This document shows, in pieces, positions 7,619 through 18,335 of a DNA stretch of 64,000 nt. This DNA comes from Pseudorhodoferax sp047601025 (GTDB lineage Bacteria > Pseudomonadota > Gammaproteobacteria > Burkholderiales > Burkholderiaceae_C), in the NCBI RefSeq assembly GCF_047601025.1, contig NZ_JASGJZ010000001.1, positions 2,976,001 to 3,040,000 on the forward strand. Reading direction: 5' to 3'. The number at the start of each line of letters is the position of its first letter. Within the stretch, counting starts at the first letter, position 1. The translations under genes and the position numbers were made by a program. A model generated the notes under the pieces. The model was not told where the DNA came from and did not search any database. It saw nothing but the letters and a program-made list of their open reading frames with translations.

Positions 7619-8689
7619 ATGAAATTCGTCGATGAAGCCACGATCGATGTCGCCTCGGGCGACGGGGGCAATGGCTGCGTCGCGTTCCGCCACGAGAAGT
7701 ACAAGGAATTCGGCGGGCCGAGCGGCGGCGACGGTGGTCGCGGCGGCCATGTCTACGCCGTGGCCGATCCGAACCTGAACACGCTGGTGGACTACCGCTA
7801 CGCGCGGCGCTACGAAGCCAAGCGTGGCGAGCACGGGATGGGCTCGGACATGTTCGGCGCCGCAGGCGCCGACATCACGCTGCGCATGCCGGTGGGCACC
7901 GTCATCAGCGATGCCGACACGGGTGAGCAACTGTTCGAGCTGCTGGTGCCCGGCGAGGCGGTGATGATCGCCAAGGGCGGCGACGGTGGCTTCGGCAACC
8001 TGCGCTTCAAGAGCGCGATCAACCGTGCGCCGCGGCAGAAGACGCCGGGCTGGCCCGGCGAGAAGAAGCACCTGAAGCTCGAGTTGAAGGTGCTGGCCGA
8101 CGTGGGTCTGCTGGGCATGCCGAACGCCGGCAAGTCGACGCTGATCAGCGCGGTATCGAACGCGCGGCCGCGCATCGCCGACTATCCGTTCACGACGCTG
8201 CATCCGAACCTCGGCGTGGTGCGGGTCGGCCCGGAGCAGAGCTTCGTGGTGGCGGACCTGCCGGGCCTGATCGAGGGCGCGTCCGAAGGCGCGGGGCTGG
8301 GCCACCTGTTCCTGCGCCACCTGCAGCGCACGCGGCTGCTGCTGCACGTCGTCGATCTGGCGCCGTTCGACGAAGGCGTCGATCCGGTGGCGCAGGCGCG
8401 CGCCATCGTGAACGAACTCAAGAAATACGATGCCGCGCTGTACCGCAAGCCGCGCTGGCTGGTGCTGAACAAGCTGGACATGATTGCGCCGTCCGAGCGT
8501 GCCGCGCGCGTCAAGGACTTCGTGCGCCGGCTGCGCTTCAAGGGGCCGGTGTTCGAGATCTCGGCGCTGACACGCGAAGGCTGCGAGCCGCTGGTGCAGG
8601 CGGTCTACCAGCATGTGCATGCGGAGAAGTCGGCTGAACTCCAGCTGGCGCCGGTCGATCCGCGCTTCGCCGACGCTTCCGATGCATGA
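7619..8689 (+). CDS. obg: Obg/CgtA GTPase, ribosome-assembly factor
   Basis: A 356-aa large GTPase. The Gly-rich Obg fold occupies about residues 1-158 (GGDGGRGGHVY...). The G domain follows with G1 GMPNAGKST (about 166-174), switch TT in YPFTTLHPN, G3 DLPGLIEGA and G4 NKLD. It acts in 50S maturation and stress responses. The TGA at 8687-8689 lies within the first codons of the proB region (overlap if proB starts at 8682), consistent with one transcription unit. Confidence 0.97.
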   Translation: MKFVDEATIDVASGDGGNGCVAFRHEKYKEFGGPSGGDGGRGGHVYAVADPNLNTLVDYRYARRYEAKRGEHGMGSDMFGAAGADITLRMPVGTVISDADTGEQLFELLVPGEAVMIAKGGDGGFGNLRFKSAINRAPRQKTPGWPGEKKHLKLELKVLADVGLLGMPNAGKSTLISAVSNARPRIADYPFTTLHPNLGVVRVGPEQSFVVADLPGLIEGASEGAGLGHLFLRHLQRTRLLLHVVDLAPFDEGVDPVAQARAIVNELKKYDAALYRKPRWLVLNKLDMIAPSERAARVKDFVRRLRFKGPVFEISALTREGCEPLVQAVYQHVHAEKSAELQLAPVDPRFADASDA

Positions 8690-8693
8690 TCCG

Positions 8694-9839
8694 ATGAACG
8701 CTTTCGACGTTTCCGGCGTGCTGCGCGGTGCGCGGCGCATCGTGGTCAAGGTCGGCTCCAGTTTGGTCACGAACGAAGGCCGCGGCCTGGACGAGGTGGC
8801 CGTGGGCGAGTGGTCGCGGCAGCTGGCGGCCCTGGTGACCGACCAGGCCCGTACGCGGGAGCTGATCATGGTGTCCAGCGGCGCGGTGGCCGAGGGCATG
8901 AAGCGCCTGGGCTGGACCGTCCGCCCGCGCGAGCTGCCCGAGCTGCAGGCCGCCGCCGCCGTCGGCCAGATGGGCCTGGCGCAGATGTACGAAACCAAGC
9001 TGCGCGAGCATGGCATGCGCAGCGCGCAGGTGCTGCTGACCCATGCGGACCTGGCGGACCGCGAGCGCTACCTCAACGCCCGCTCGACGCTGCTGACGCT
9101 GCTGCAGCACGACGTGATCCCGGTCATCAACGAGAACGACACCGTCGTCAATGACGAGATCAAGTTCGGCGACAACGACACGCTGGGCGCGCTGGTGGCC
9201 AATCTGGTGGAGGCCGATCTGCTGGTGATCCTGACGGACCAGCGGGGGTTGTATTCCGCCGACCCCCGCAAGGATCCGGCGGCGCGCTTCATCGACGTCG
9301 GGCGCGCCGGCGATCCGGCGCTGGAGGCCATGGCGGGCGGCGCCGGCTCGTCCATCGGCCGCGGCGGCATGATCACCAAGATCCTCGCGGCCAAGCGGGC
9401 GGCCGGGTCCGGCGCGTCCACCGTGATCGCCTGGGGCCGCGAGCGCGACGTGCTGCTGCGGCTGGCGCAGGGGGAGTCCATCGGCACGCTGCTGGTGGCG
9501 CAGACCCCGAAGATGCAGGCGCGCAAGCAGTGGATGGCCGACCACCTGCAGCTGCGCGGCGCGGTGGTCGTCGACGAGGGCGCCGCGCGCAAGCTGCGCG
9601 AAGAGGGCAAGAGCCTGCTGCCGATCGGCATGACGGCGGTGGAGGGCGAGTTCTCGCGCGGCGACGTGATCGCCGTCCGCGACACGCGGGGCGGGACCAT
9701 CGCGCGCGGCCTGGCCAACTACGCCAGCGCGGAAGCCAGGCTGCTGTGTCGCAAGCCGTCCAGCGAATTCGAGGGACTGCTCGGCTATGCGGCGGAGCCC
9801 GAAATGGTCCACCGCGACAACCTGGTGCTGATCCGCTGA
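8694..9839 (+). CDS. proB: Glutamate 5-kinase
   Basis: A 381-aa enzyme for the first step of proline synthesis, phosphorylating glutamate with ATP. The amino-acid-kinase domain begins with RRIVVKVGSSLVTNEG and contains the NENDTV and FGDNDTL motifs of the active site. A C-terminal PUA domain (about 285-375) is present, as in the full-length bacterial form. Start uncertain: ATG 8694 gives MNAFDVSG; an in-frame ATG at 8682 (MHDPM) overlaps obg. Neither has a strong ribosome-binding site. It forms the classic obg-proB pair. Confidence 0.96.
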   Translation: MNAFDVSGVLRGARRIVVKVGSSLVTNEGRGLDEVAVGEWSRQLAALVTDQARTRELIMVSSGAVAEGMKRLGWTVRPRELPELQAAAAVGQMGLAQMYETKLREHGMRSAQVLLTHADLADRERYLNARSTLLTLLQHDVIPVINENDTVVNDEIKFGDNDTLGALVANLVEADLLVILTDQRGLYSADPRKDPAARFIDVGRAGDPALEAMAGGAGSSIGRGGMITKILAAKRAAGSGASTVIAWGRERDVLLRLAQGESIGTLLVAQTPKMQARKQWMADHLQLRGAVVVDEGAARKLREEGKSLLPIGMTAVEGEFSRGDVIAVRDTRGGTIARGLANYASAEARLLCRKPSSEFEGLLGYAAEPEMVHRDNLVLIR

Positions 9840-9840
9840 A

Positions 9841-10359
9841 TCAGAACGGGTGCAGGACCGTGCCCGGCGACTTGAGCCGGTGCACGATGTCCCGCACCGT
9901 GGTGGGCGGTGCCCGGTTGTCGCAGCCGCCCTGGCGCGCGAACGCCAGCGGGTACTTGACACGCGAGGATTCCCACAGCGACTGCCACTGCGGCGTTCCG
10001 ACCGGCGTCCAGCGGTCGACGTTGTAGCGCGCATAGAGCTTGTACTCGCCTGTGCTGCAACGCAGAGCTTCGTACATGGCCGTCATGGCCCCGGTGTTGC
10101 TGCGCGCGACCATGACGTAGCGCACGACGCCGTCCTCGCCGATGCGGATGGTCTCGGGGTCCACGCCATAGCGCAGGCTGCCTTGGCGATCGACGTCCAC
10201 GTCGACCAGCCTGTCCAGGCTGAACGCTGGAGGCGGTGGTGCCTCGGCCTCGACCCAGTCGGGCTCGTCGGGCAGGATGGACTGCGCGCCGGCGCTGGCC
10301 GCAGCGGCGATGAGGCTGGCGGCCAGCCAGGCCGCCAGGCGGCCGCTACGAAGGTGCAT
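9841..10359 (-). CDS. CNP1-like family exported protein
   Basis: A 172-aa protein with a signal peptide ending near ASAGAQ (about residue 26). The mature part (SLDRLVDVDVDRQGSLRYG, VMVARSNTGAMTAMYEALRC, YKLYARYN) matches my recollection of the CNP1-like family, which is known mainly from betaproteobacteria and has no established biochemical function. The ATG at 10359 lies inside the end of rppH (14-base overlap), so it is probably translated after rppH. It converges on proB with stops one base apart. Confidence 0.8.
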   Translation of the reverse strand: MHLRSGRLAAWLAASLIAAAASAGAQSILPDEPDWVEAEAPPPPAFSLDRLVDVDVDRQGSLRYGVDPETIRIGEDGVVRYVMVARSNTGAMTAMYEALRCSTGEYKLYARYNVDRWTPVGTPQWQSLWESSRVKYPLAFARQGGCDNRAPPTTVRDIVHRLKSPGTVLHPF

Positions 10360-11005
10360 GGTGGTTGTGTGGCGGCGGGTTGCGCCGCTGGTTGGTCTGC
10401 GGATCGGGTTCGAAGCTGCCGCCGGGCGGCAGTTCCATCCTCGGGGTCGGCGCTTCGCGGCGCGCATGGTGGTCGGTGGGCTCGCCATCGCGCGCTCGCA
10501 TGCTGTTGCGCAAGTAGCGGTTGCGGTGGTCGTGCCGCGGCAGGAAGCGCGCGAGCTCGGTCAGCGCCATCTCGTAGACGCCGCGCTTGAACTCCACCAC
10601 CACGTCCAGCGGCACCCAGTAGTCGTTCCAGCGCCAGGCGTCGAACTCCGGATGGTTGGTCGCGCGAAGGTTGAGATCCCAGTCGTGCCCGAGCAGCTGC
10701 AGCAGATACCAGATCTGCTTCTGCCCCTTGTAGTGGCCGCGCGCGTCGCGGCGGATGAAGCGGTCCGGCACCTCGTAGCGCAACCAGTCGCGCGTCCGGG
10801 CCACGACCCGCACATGTTCCGGGCGCAGGCCGACTTCTTCGTGCAACTCGCGGAACATCGCCTGTTCCGGCGTTTCGCCCCGATCGATGCCGCCCTGCGG
10901 GAACTGCCAGGAGTGGGTGCGGATACGCTTGCCCCAGAACACCTGGTTCTTCTGGTTGAGCAGGATGATGCCGACGTTGGGCCTGAAGCCTTCCCGGTCA
11001 AGCAT
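10346..11005 (-). CDS. rppH: RNA pyrophosphohydrolase
   Basis: A 219-aa Nudix hydrolase that removes pyrophosphate from the 5' end of mRNA and so starts RNase E-dependent decay. The start MLDREGFRPNVG and the WGKR...HSWQFPQGG block are typical of RppH; the Nudix box runs from GGID (about 38) to REL HEEVGL. The C-terminal tail after about residue 160 is Pro/Arg-rich and low in complexity. The ATG at 11005 was preferred over an upstream in-frame start at 11044 because it gives the conserved N terminus. It is divergent from proS, as in other Burkholderiales. Confidence 0.95.
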   Translation of the reverse strand: MLDREGFRPNVGIILLNQKNQVFWGKRIRTHSWQFPQGGIDRGETPEQAMFRELHEEVGLRPEHVRVVARTRDWLRYEVPDRFIRRDARGHYKGQKQIWYLLQLLGHDWDLNLRATNHPEFDAWRWNDYWVPLDVVVEFKRGVYEMALTELARFLPRHDHRNRYLRNSMRARDGEPTDHHARREAPTPRMELPPGGSFEPDPQTNQRRNPPPHNHHAPS

Positions 11006-11124
11006 AATCAAACCCCAATTTCTTAACTTGAAACCATTATGCACAGCGCCGCCTGTGCGGCAAGCCGCTGCGGCTGCGCCGGTTTCGGGTATTCCCCTCT
11101 GGTTTTCCTGTCCTTCGTCAGCCC

Positions 11125-12864
<1,740 letters not shown>

Positions 12865-12869
12865 GTGAG

Positions 12870-13517
12870 TTGAACGCCGCTTCGCCTGCCGCCTCTGGAC
12901 TATCCCGCCGTTCCGTCCTGGGGAGCGCCCTGGGCATCGGCCTGATCGGCCACGGGGCGAGCGCCCATGCGGGCGGGCAGCTGGAGGAGCCGTTGGCGGA
13001 TGCGGTCCGCGGTGCGCTCAGCGCCGCTGTCGCCCATGCCGCGCCGCCCGTCCCCGAGTTCGACAGCACCGACGCCCGCCTGGCCTATCTGCGCTGGCTG
13101 GGCGCTGCGAGCCAGCGCCTCATGCCCCGCAAGCCGGACGCGACCGAGCGGCGCGAATTCCTCGACACCGTCTGGTACGAAAGCCGCCGCGCCGGGCTCG
13201 ACACCGCGCTGGTGCTGGGCCTGATCGAGGTGGAGAGCAACTTCCGGCGCTTTGCGATCAGCATCGCCGGCGCCCGTGGCTACACCCAGGTGATGCCGTT
13301 CTGGACCCGCGTGCTGGCCGATGGCGATGCCAGCCGCCTGTTCCACATGCAGACCAATTTGCGCTTCGGCTGCGTGATCCTGCGGCACTACCTCGACCGG
13401 GAGGGCGGCGACCTGTTCCTGGGCCTGGGGCGCTACAACGGCTCGCGTGGCCAGGCGCCGTACCCGAACGCGGTGCTGGCGGCTCGCAGGCGCTGGAATC
13501 TCGGCGCGGCGGCGTAG
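12870..13517 (+). CDS. Tat-exported lytic transglycosylase (SLT domain)
   Basis: A 215-aa protein with no ATG near its N terminus; TTG at 12870 is the best start, six bases after proS. It gives an N terminus with a twin-arginine motif SRRSVLGSAL at residues 12-21 followed by a hydrophobic stretch and an AHAGG-like cleavage region, so export is probably Tat-dependent. The SLT core has the catalytic Glu in GLIEVESNF (near 122), the GYTQVMPF signature (137-144) and a late GRYNGSRG block. It should cleave murein glycan strands. Coupling to proS suggests co-transcription. Confidence 0.87.
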   Translation: MNAASPAASGLSRRSVLGSALGIGLIGHGASAHAGGQLEEPLADAVRGALSAAVAHAAPPVPEFDSTDARLAYLRWLGAASQRLMPRKPDATERREFLDTVWYESRRAGLDTALVLGLIEVESNFRRFAISIAGARGYTQVMPFWTRVLADGDASRLFHMQTNLRFGCVILRHYLDREGGDLFLGLGRYNGSRGQAPYPNAVLAARRRWNLGAAA

Positions 13518-13554
13518 CCATCGGCCCGCCGCCGCCGGTCTCAGGCCCGGCTGC

Positions 13555-14550
13555 TCAGTGCACGAAGCCGATGCGGCTCTTGGCGGCCGGTGGACGCGGC
13601 AGGTCGTCCACGCGGATCTGGTCGCGGCCGTCGAGGCGCGCATTGCCGAAGCCCGTCATCAGTGCGCGGCGCATCTCGCGCGGCGCCAGTTCCGCCAGCA
13701 CGTCCAGCACGTCGGCGGCCGGCTCGGGCTGGAACTGCCGGCCCCAGCCATGCTCGGCCCGGATCGCGGCGTACAGCTGGCCGGCGATCTGGCGCGCCTG
13801 CCCGGGGCTGGGCGCCGGGATGCTGAACACGTTCATGCGGTTCAGGATCGGTTCGGGGATGGTGCGCTCGTCGTTGGCCGTGGTGATCCAGATGACTTGG
13901 CTCGCATCGATCGCGACCTCGGCGAACTCGTCGACGAAGCTCTGCGCCGTGTCGTGCTCCAGCAGGCTGTACAGCGCGCCCAGCGGGTCGTACTGCGCGT
14001 CGGTGCCGGCCTTGTCGATCTCGTCGACCACCAGCACCGGGTTGGCGTACTGGCCGTCGACCAGCGCCTCGAACACCTTGCCGGGCTTGGCCCCCTTCCA
14101 TTGCGAGGAGGCGCCGGACAGCAGCCAGCCGGCCGTCATCGAGCTCATCGGCAACAGGTTCATGCCCGTGCCCAGCAGTTCGGCCAGCTTGCGCGCGAAG
14201 TGGGTCTTGCCGATGCCGGGCGGGCCCAGCAGCAGCATGGGCGTGACTTCCAGGCCGTCGGAGCTGTCCTGCGCGAGTGCGACGTGCCGGCGCACATCGT
14301 CCAGCGCCTCGGTGAAGTTGGGCAGGCTCTGGTAGAGCGCGGACATCTCCGGCAAGCCGGACGGCTTGACCTGGAAGCGCTCGGGGCCGCGTTCCAGCAT
14401 GCGCTCGTAGGTGCTGCGCAGGTGGTCGTGCTCCTTGGACTGGAGCTTGGCCAGCCGGCGCTCGACGTCCTGGGTCTGGTAGACGCTGCGCATGCTGGCC
14501 ACCGGCAGGTGCAGGGGCGTGGTCGTCAAGGCAGTGCTGAGCGATTCCAT
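13555..14550 (-). CDS. AAA family ATPase, Lon-like without protease domain
   Basis: A 331-aa single-AAA-module protein. Walker A is GPPGIGKTH (about 109-117), Walker B VLVVDEID, sensor 1 ITTAND and an arginine-finger-like region near EPILNRM, with a small helical lid after it. The AAA core resembles that of Lon and ClpX-type unfoldases, but there is no Ser-Lys protease domain and no LAN domain. The ATG at 14550 has a clean AGGAG site; an upstream in-frame start at 14616 is rejected. Function unknown; a partner-remodelling role is inferred from the fold. Confidence 0.82.
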   Translation of the reverse strand: MESLSTALTTTPLHLPVASMRSVYQTQDVERRLAKLQSKEHDHLRSTYERMLERGPERFQVKPSGLPEMSALYQSLPNFTEALDDVRRHVALAQDSSDGLEVTPMLLLGPPGIGKTHFARKLAELLGTGMNLLPMSSMTAGWLLSGASSQWKGAKPGKVFEALVDGQYANPVLVVDEIDKAGTDAQYDPLGALYSLLEHDTAQSFVDEFAEVAIDASQVIWITTANDERTIPEPILNRMNVFSIPAPSPGQARQIAGQLYAAIRAEHGWGRQFQPEPAADVLDVLAELAPREMRRALMTGFGNARLDGRDQIRVDDLPRPPAAKSRIGFVH

Positions 14551-14640
14551 CGAGGCTCCTTGCATGAGAGACGAAAGAGGTGACGGAATTTCAGCATAAG
14601 CCGTGCCAGCCGACAACGCGGCGCCGGCACGGCGGCGGGG

Positions 14641-14967
14641 TCAGGCGGCGGCCGTGCCCAGCACCTGCTGGAGCTCGCCGGACTGGTACATCTCCATCAT
14701 GATGTCCGAGCCGCCGATGAACTCGCCCTTGACGTAGAGCTGCGGGATCGTGGGCCAGTTGCTGTATTCCTTGATGCCCTGGCGGATGGCGTCGTCTTCC
14801 AGCACATTGACGGTCCGGATGTCCTTGGCGTCCACGCCGCAGGCCTTCAGCACCTGGATCGCACGGCCGGAGAAGCCGCACATCGGAAAGCTGGCCGTGC
14901 CCTTCATGAACAGCAGGATGTCGTTGGACTGGACCAGGTCGGCGATGCGTTGTTGGGTGTCGTTCAT
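14641..14967 (-). CDS. grxD: Monothiol glutaredoxin, Grx4 type
   Basis: A 108-aa CGFS-type glutaredoxin (PMCGFSGRA, Cys near residue 30), with the conserved WPTIPQLYVKGEFIGG segment that binds glutathione. Such proteins hold and transfer [2Fe-2S] clusters rather than reduce disulfides. Length matches the family. It lies 30 bases after prmC on the same strand and is probably the last gene of the hemA/prfA/prmC/grxD run. Confidence 0.96.
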   Translation of the reverse strand: MNDTQQRIADLVQSNDILLFMKGTASFPMCGFSGRAIQVLKACGVDAKDIRTVNVLEDDAIRQGIKEYSNWPTIPQLYVKGEFIGGSDIMMEMYQSGELQQVLGTAAA

Positions 14968-14997
14968 GGAATCCTCGCGGCGAAATGCAGGCGGCGA

Positions 14998-15819
14998 TTA
15001 TCCGTGGATCGGCCACTGGCCGCCGGAGCAGCGCGCGATGCCCGCCAGGTCGCTGCGGCTGCCCACGGCCGCGAAGCCGTGGCCGGCCAGCAGGGCGAGG
15101 ACGGCTGCGGCCTGGTCGTGCCCGTGCTCCAGCAGCAGCCACCCGCCCGGGCGCAGGCAGCGGCCGGCCGAGGCGATGATGCGGCGCAGGTCGCCGAGGC
15201 CGGCCTCGGCTGCGACCAGCGCGGCCTGGGGCTCGTGGGTCAGCGCGGCCAGGTGCGGATCGCCCGGCGCGATGTAGGGCGGGTTGGAGACGATCAGGTC
15301 GAAGCGCTCGTCGATGCTCTGCAGCCAGTCGCCGTGCAGGAAGCGCACCGGCAGGCCCAGCCGCGCGGCGTTGGCGCGGGCCACGGCCAGCGCATCGGCG
15401 CTGCGGTCGGTGGCCGTGACGGTCGCATCGGGCCGGCGCTGCGCCAGCGCCAGCGCGACCGCGCCGCTGCCGGTGCCCAGGTCGATCACCCGTCCCTGCC
15501 GGGGCAGGTGCTCCAGCGCCCATTCGACCAGCGTCTCGGTATCGGGCCGCGGCACCAGCACGCGGGCGTCGACCCGCAGCGGCAGGCCGAAGAACTCCTT
15601 GTGGCCCAGCAGGTAGGCGGCGGGCTCGCCGGCCCGGCGGCGCGCGCACAGCGCCTGGAAGTGCTGCGCCGCGGCAGGGTCCAGCGCGTCCGCGTCGTGC
15701 GCCAGCAGCCAGGCCCGGTCCAGCGGATCGCGACCCAGCGCGTGCAGCAGCAGCAGCTGGGCGTCCAGCCGGGCCAGGCCCTGCGCGGCGGCCGCGGCCA
15801 GCGCGTCGGCCAGCGTCAT
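14998..15819 (-). CDS. prmC: Peptide chain release factor glutamine methyltransferase
   Basis: A 273-aa SAM-dependent methyltransferase that methylates the Gln of the GGQ motif in release factors. The SAM-binding motif is VIDLGTGSGAVALALA and the substrate-binding motif is NPPYI. The ATG at 15819 overlaps the prfA stop as ATGA, so the enzyme is translationally coupled to its substrate protein. An upstream open extension belongs to the prfA frame region and is not coding. Confidence 0.96.
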   Translation of the reverse strand: MTLADALAAAAAQGLARLDAQLLLLHALGRDPLDRAWLLAHDADALDPAAAQHFQALCARRRAGEPAAYLLGHKEFFGLPLRVDARVLVPRPDTETLVEWALEHLPRQGRVIDLGTGSGAVALALAQRRPDATVTATDRSADALAVARANAARLGLPVRFLHGDWLQSIDERFDLIVSNPPYIAPGDPHLAALTHEPQAALVAAEAGLGDLRRIIASAGRCLRPGGWLLLEHGHDQAAAVLALLAGHGFAAVGSRSDLAGIARCSGGQWPIHG

Positions 15820-16904
15820 GCGGCCGCGCCCACTTCCAGCTCGGCCAGCTGCTCGGCCTCGCGCGCGGCGCGCAGCGCCCGGACCACCTCGTCCAGATCC
15901 CCGTCCATGATGAAGGCCAGCTTGTACAGCGTGAGGTTGATCCGGTGGTCGGTTAGCCGCCCCTGCGGGAAGTTGTAGGTGCGGATCCGGTCGCTGCGGT
16001 CGCCGCTGCCGATCAGTCCCTTGCGCTCGGCGGCGTCCTTGGCGGCGCGCTCGCTGCGCTCCTTGTCCTGGAGGCGGGCCAGCAGCACCTGCAGGGCCTT
16101 GGCCTTGTTGCGGTGCTGGGAGCGGTCGTCCTGGCATTCGGCCACGATGCCGGTCGGCAGGTGGGTGATGCGCACGGCCGAGTCGGTCTTGTTGATGTGC
16201 TGGCCGCCGGCGCCGCTGGCGCGGAAGGTATCGATGCGCAGCTCGGCCGGGTTCAGCTGCACGGCCTGGGCCTCATCGGGTTCGGCCAGCACGGCGATGG
16301 TGCAGGCGCTGGTGTGGATGCGGCCCTGCGTCTCGGTCGCCGGCACGCGCTGCACGCGGTGGCCGCCGGACTCGAAGCGCAGGTGGCCGTAGACCTGCTC
16401 GCCGTCGATCCGGGCCACGACTTCCTTGTAGCCGCCCAGCTCGCTCGGCGATTCGCTGATCAGCTCGACCTTCCAGCCCTGCCGCTCGGCGTAGCGGGTG
16501 TACATGCGCAGCAGGTCGCCGGCGAACAGCGCCGACTCGTCGCCGCCGGTGCCGGCGCGGATTTCGAGGAAGGCGGCGCGTGCGTCGTCCGGATCCTTGG
16601 GCAGCAGCATGCGCTGCAGCTCGTCCTCCAGCCGCGCGAGCTCGGCCTCGGCGCCGGCGATCTCCTCCTGCGCCATCTCGGCCATTTCGGGGTCGGCCAG
16701 CATCTCGCGCGCAGCGGCCAGGTCGGCTGCGCGCTGCTGGTGGCGGGCATAGCGGCCGGCGACCTGCGCCACGTCGGCGTGCTCGCGCGACAGGGCCATG
16801 AACTGCTTCATGTCGGCCATGATGTCCGGGCGCGACAGCAGGAAGTCCAGCTCGGACAGGCGCAGCGCATAGCGCTCGAGTTGTTGGCGGAGAAAGGGCT
16901 TCAA
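15816..16904 (-). CDS. prfA: Peptide chain release factor 1
   Basis: A 362-aa class I release factor for UAA and UAG. It has the GGQ motif in SGAGGQHINKTDS and the RF1-type anticodon-like region around the domain 2 loop. Translation most likely starts at TTG 16904, which yields the family-typical N terminus MKPFLRQQLERYALRL; no ATG fits. The gene overlaps prmC by four bases and follows hemA after an 80-base gap, the common hemA-prfA-prmC order. Confidence 0.96.
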   Translation of the reverse strand: MKPFLRQQLERYALRLSELDFLLSRPDIMADMKQFMALSREHADVAQVAGRYARHQQRAADLAAAREMLADPEMAEMAQEEIAGAEAELARLEDELQRMLLPKDPDDARAAFLEIRAGTGGDESALFAGDLLRMYTRYAERQGWKVELISESPSELGGYKEVVARIDGEQVYGHLRFESGGHRVQRVPATETQGRIHTSACTIAVLAEPDEAQAVQLNPAELRIDTFRASGAGGQHINKTDSAVRITHLPTGIVAECQDDRSQHRNKAKALQVLLARLQDKERSERAAKDAAERKGLIGSGDRSDRIRTYNFPQGRLTDHRINLTLYKLAFIMDGDLDEVVRALRAAREAEQLAELEVGAAA

Positions 16905-16984
16905 GAGGAATTCCGGTGAAACGCCGCCCGGGCTGGCGGCAAGAGGGCCTCGCGCAGCGCGGGGCCGGCGGCGCAGGGGCGCCG

Positions 16985-18268
16985 CTAACGTTCCTTGCGC
17001 AGGAACAGGCGGGAGATGGTTTCGGCCGCGTGCTCGCGCGCAGTGCCTTCGCCGGCGTGCAGCTCGGCCATGGCGCCGTGCAGCATCTTCTGCGTCAGGC
17101 CGCGCGACAGGGCCTCGAGCACGGCGTCCACGTCTTCGCCGCGCGCCAGCAGCCTGCGTGCGCGCGCCAGCTCGGCTTGGCGCCAGGCGTCGGCCTGCTG
17201 GTTCAGCTGGCGGATCAGCGGCACCACGCCGTGCACCGGGTCGCGCTGGCCCATCCAGTGCAGGAAGCTCTGCACCCCGGCGTCGATGATGACCTCGGCC
17301 TGGGCCACGGCCGCCTGGCGCTGCGCCTGGCCGGTTTGCACCACGCTGGCCAGGTCGTCCACGGTGTAGAGGAACACGTCCTCCAGGCTCTTGACCTCGG
17401 GCTCGATGTCGCGCGGCACGGCCAGGTCGACCATGAACATCGGGCGGTGCCGGCGCTGCTTCAGCGCACGCTCCACCGCGCCCAGGCCGATGATGGGCAG
17501 CGTGCTGGCGGTGCAGCTGACCACGGCGTCGAATTCGTGCAGGCGGGCGGGCAGGTCGGCCAGGCGCATGACCTCGCCGCCGAAGCGGCCGGCCAGCTTC
17601 TCGCCGCGCTCCAGCGTGCGGTTGGCGATCGCGATGGCCCGGGGGCTCCGGGCCGCGAAATGCGTGGCGGCCAGTTCGATCATCTCGCCGGCGCCGACGA
17701 ACAGCACGCGCACCTCGCGCAGGTCCTCGAACAGCTGCGAGGCCAGGCGCACGGCGGCGGCGGCCATGCTGATGGAGTGGGTGCCGATCTCGGTGGCGGT
17801 GCGTACCTCCTTGGCGACCGCGAAGGAGCGCTGGAACAGCTGGTTCAGCGTGGTGCCCAGCGCGCCGGCCTGGTCGGCCACGCGCACGGCGTCCTTCATC
17901 TGGCCGAGGATCTGCGCCTCGCCCAGCACCATGGAGTCCAGGCCGCTGGCCACGCGGAACACGTGGCGCGCGGCCAGGCCGTCGTGCAGCGTGTAGGCGT
18001 GCGAGCGCAGCAGCGCCGGCGAGACGCCGCCGGCCTGCGCCATCCATTCCATGGTGTGGTCCACGGCCTGGGGGTCGGCGGCGCAGTAGATCTCGGTGCG
18101 GTTGCAGGTGGAGATCAGGGCGGCCTCGGGTCCGCGCGCGGTGCGGCCGGACAACGCCGAGCGCAGGCCGTGCAGCGTCGGGGCGATCTGGTCCAGGGCG
18201 AACGCGAAACGCCCGCGCAGGTCCAGCGGCGCGGTCGTGTGGTTGATGCCGAGGGCCCAGACAGACAT
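16985..18268 (-). CDS. hemA: Glutamyl-tRNA reductase
   Basis: A 427-aa NADPH-dependent enzyme for the first step of C5 tetrapyrrole synthesis, reducing Glu-tRNA to glutamate-1-semialdehyde. The catalytic Cys is in ISTCNRTE (about residue 50-57), the tRNA and glutamate site follows (MVLGEAQILGQ), and the NADPH domain begins at VLFVGAGEM. A C-terminal dimerisation helix closes the protein. The ATG at 18268 gives the family N terminus MSVWALGINHTTAP; upstream in-frame starts are rejected. Confidence 0.97.
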   Translation of the reverse strand: MSVWALGINHTTAPLDLRGRFAFALDQIAPTLHGLRSALSGRTARGPEAALISTCNRTEIYCAADPQAVDHTMEWMAQAGGVSPALLRSHAYTLHDGLAARHVFRVASGLDSMVLGEAQILGQMKDAVRVADQAGALGTTLNQLFQRSFAVAKEVRTATEIGTHSISMAAAAVRLASQLFEDLREVRVLFVGAGEMIELAATHFAARSPRAIAIANRTLERGEKLAGRFGGEVMRLADLPARLHEFDAVVSCTASTLPIIGLGAVERALKQRRHRPMFMVDLAVPRDIEPEVKSLEDVFLYTVDDLASVVQTGQAQRQAAVAQAEVIIDAGVQSFLHWMGQRDPVHGVVPLIRQLNQQADAWRQAELARARRLLARGEDVDAVLEALSRGLTQKMLHGAMAELHAGEGTAREHAAETISRLFLRKER

Positions 18269-18275
18269 GGGTCGG

Positions 18276-18281
18276 ATTATA
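18276..18281 (-). promoter_or_regulatory. Candidate hemA -10 box (TATAAT)
   Basis: A perfect TATAAT on the minus strand lies only seven bases before the hemA start codon. If used, the mRNA would be leaderless or nearly so. No good -35 is visible at 17 bases, so this may instead be a chance match. Confidence 0.3.
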
Positions 18282-18335
18282 AAATCCGGCCCCTTCTTTC
18301 CTGGCTTGATCCCGATCAAGTCCTGCTCGCTTGCC

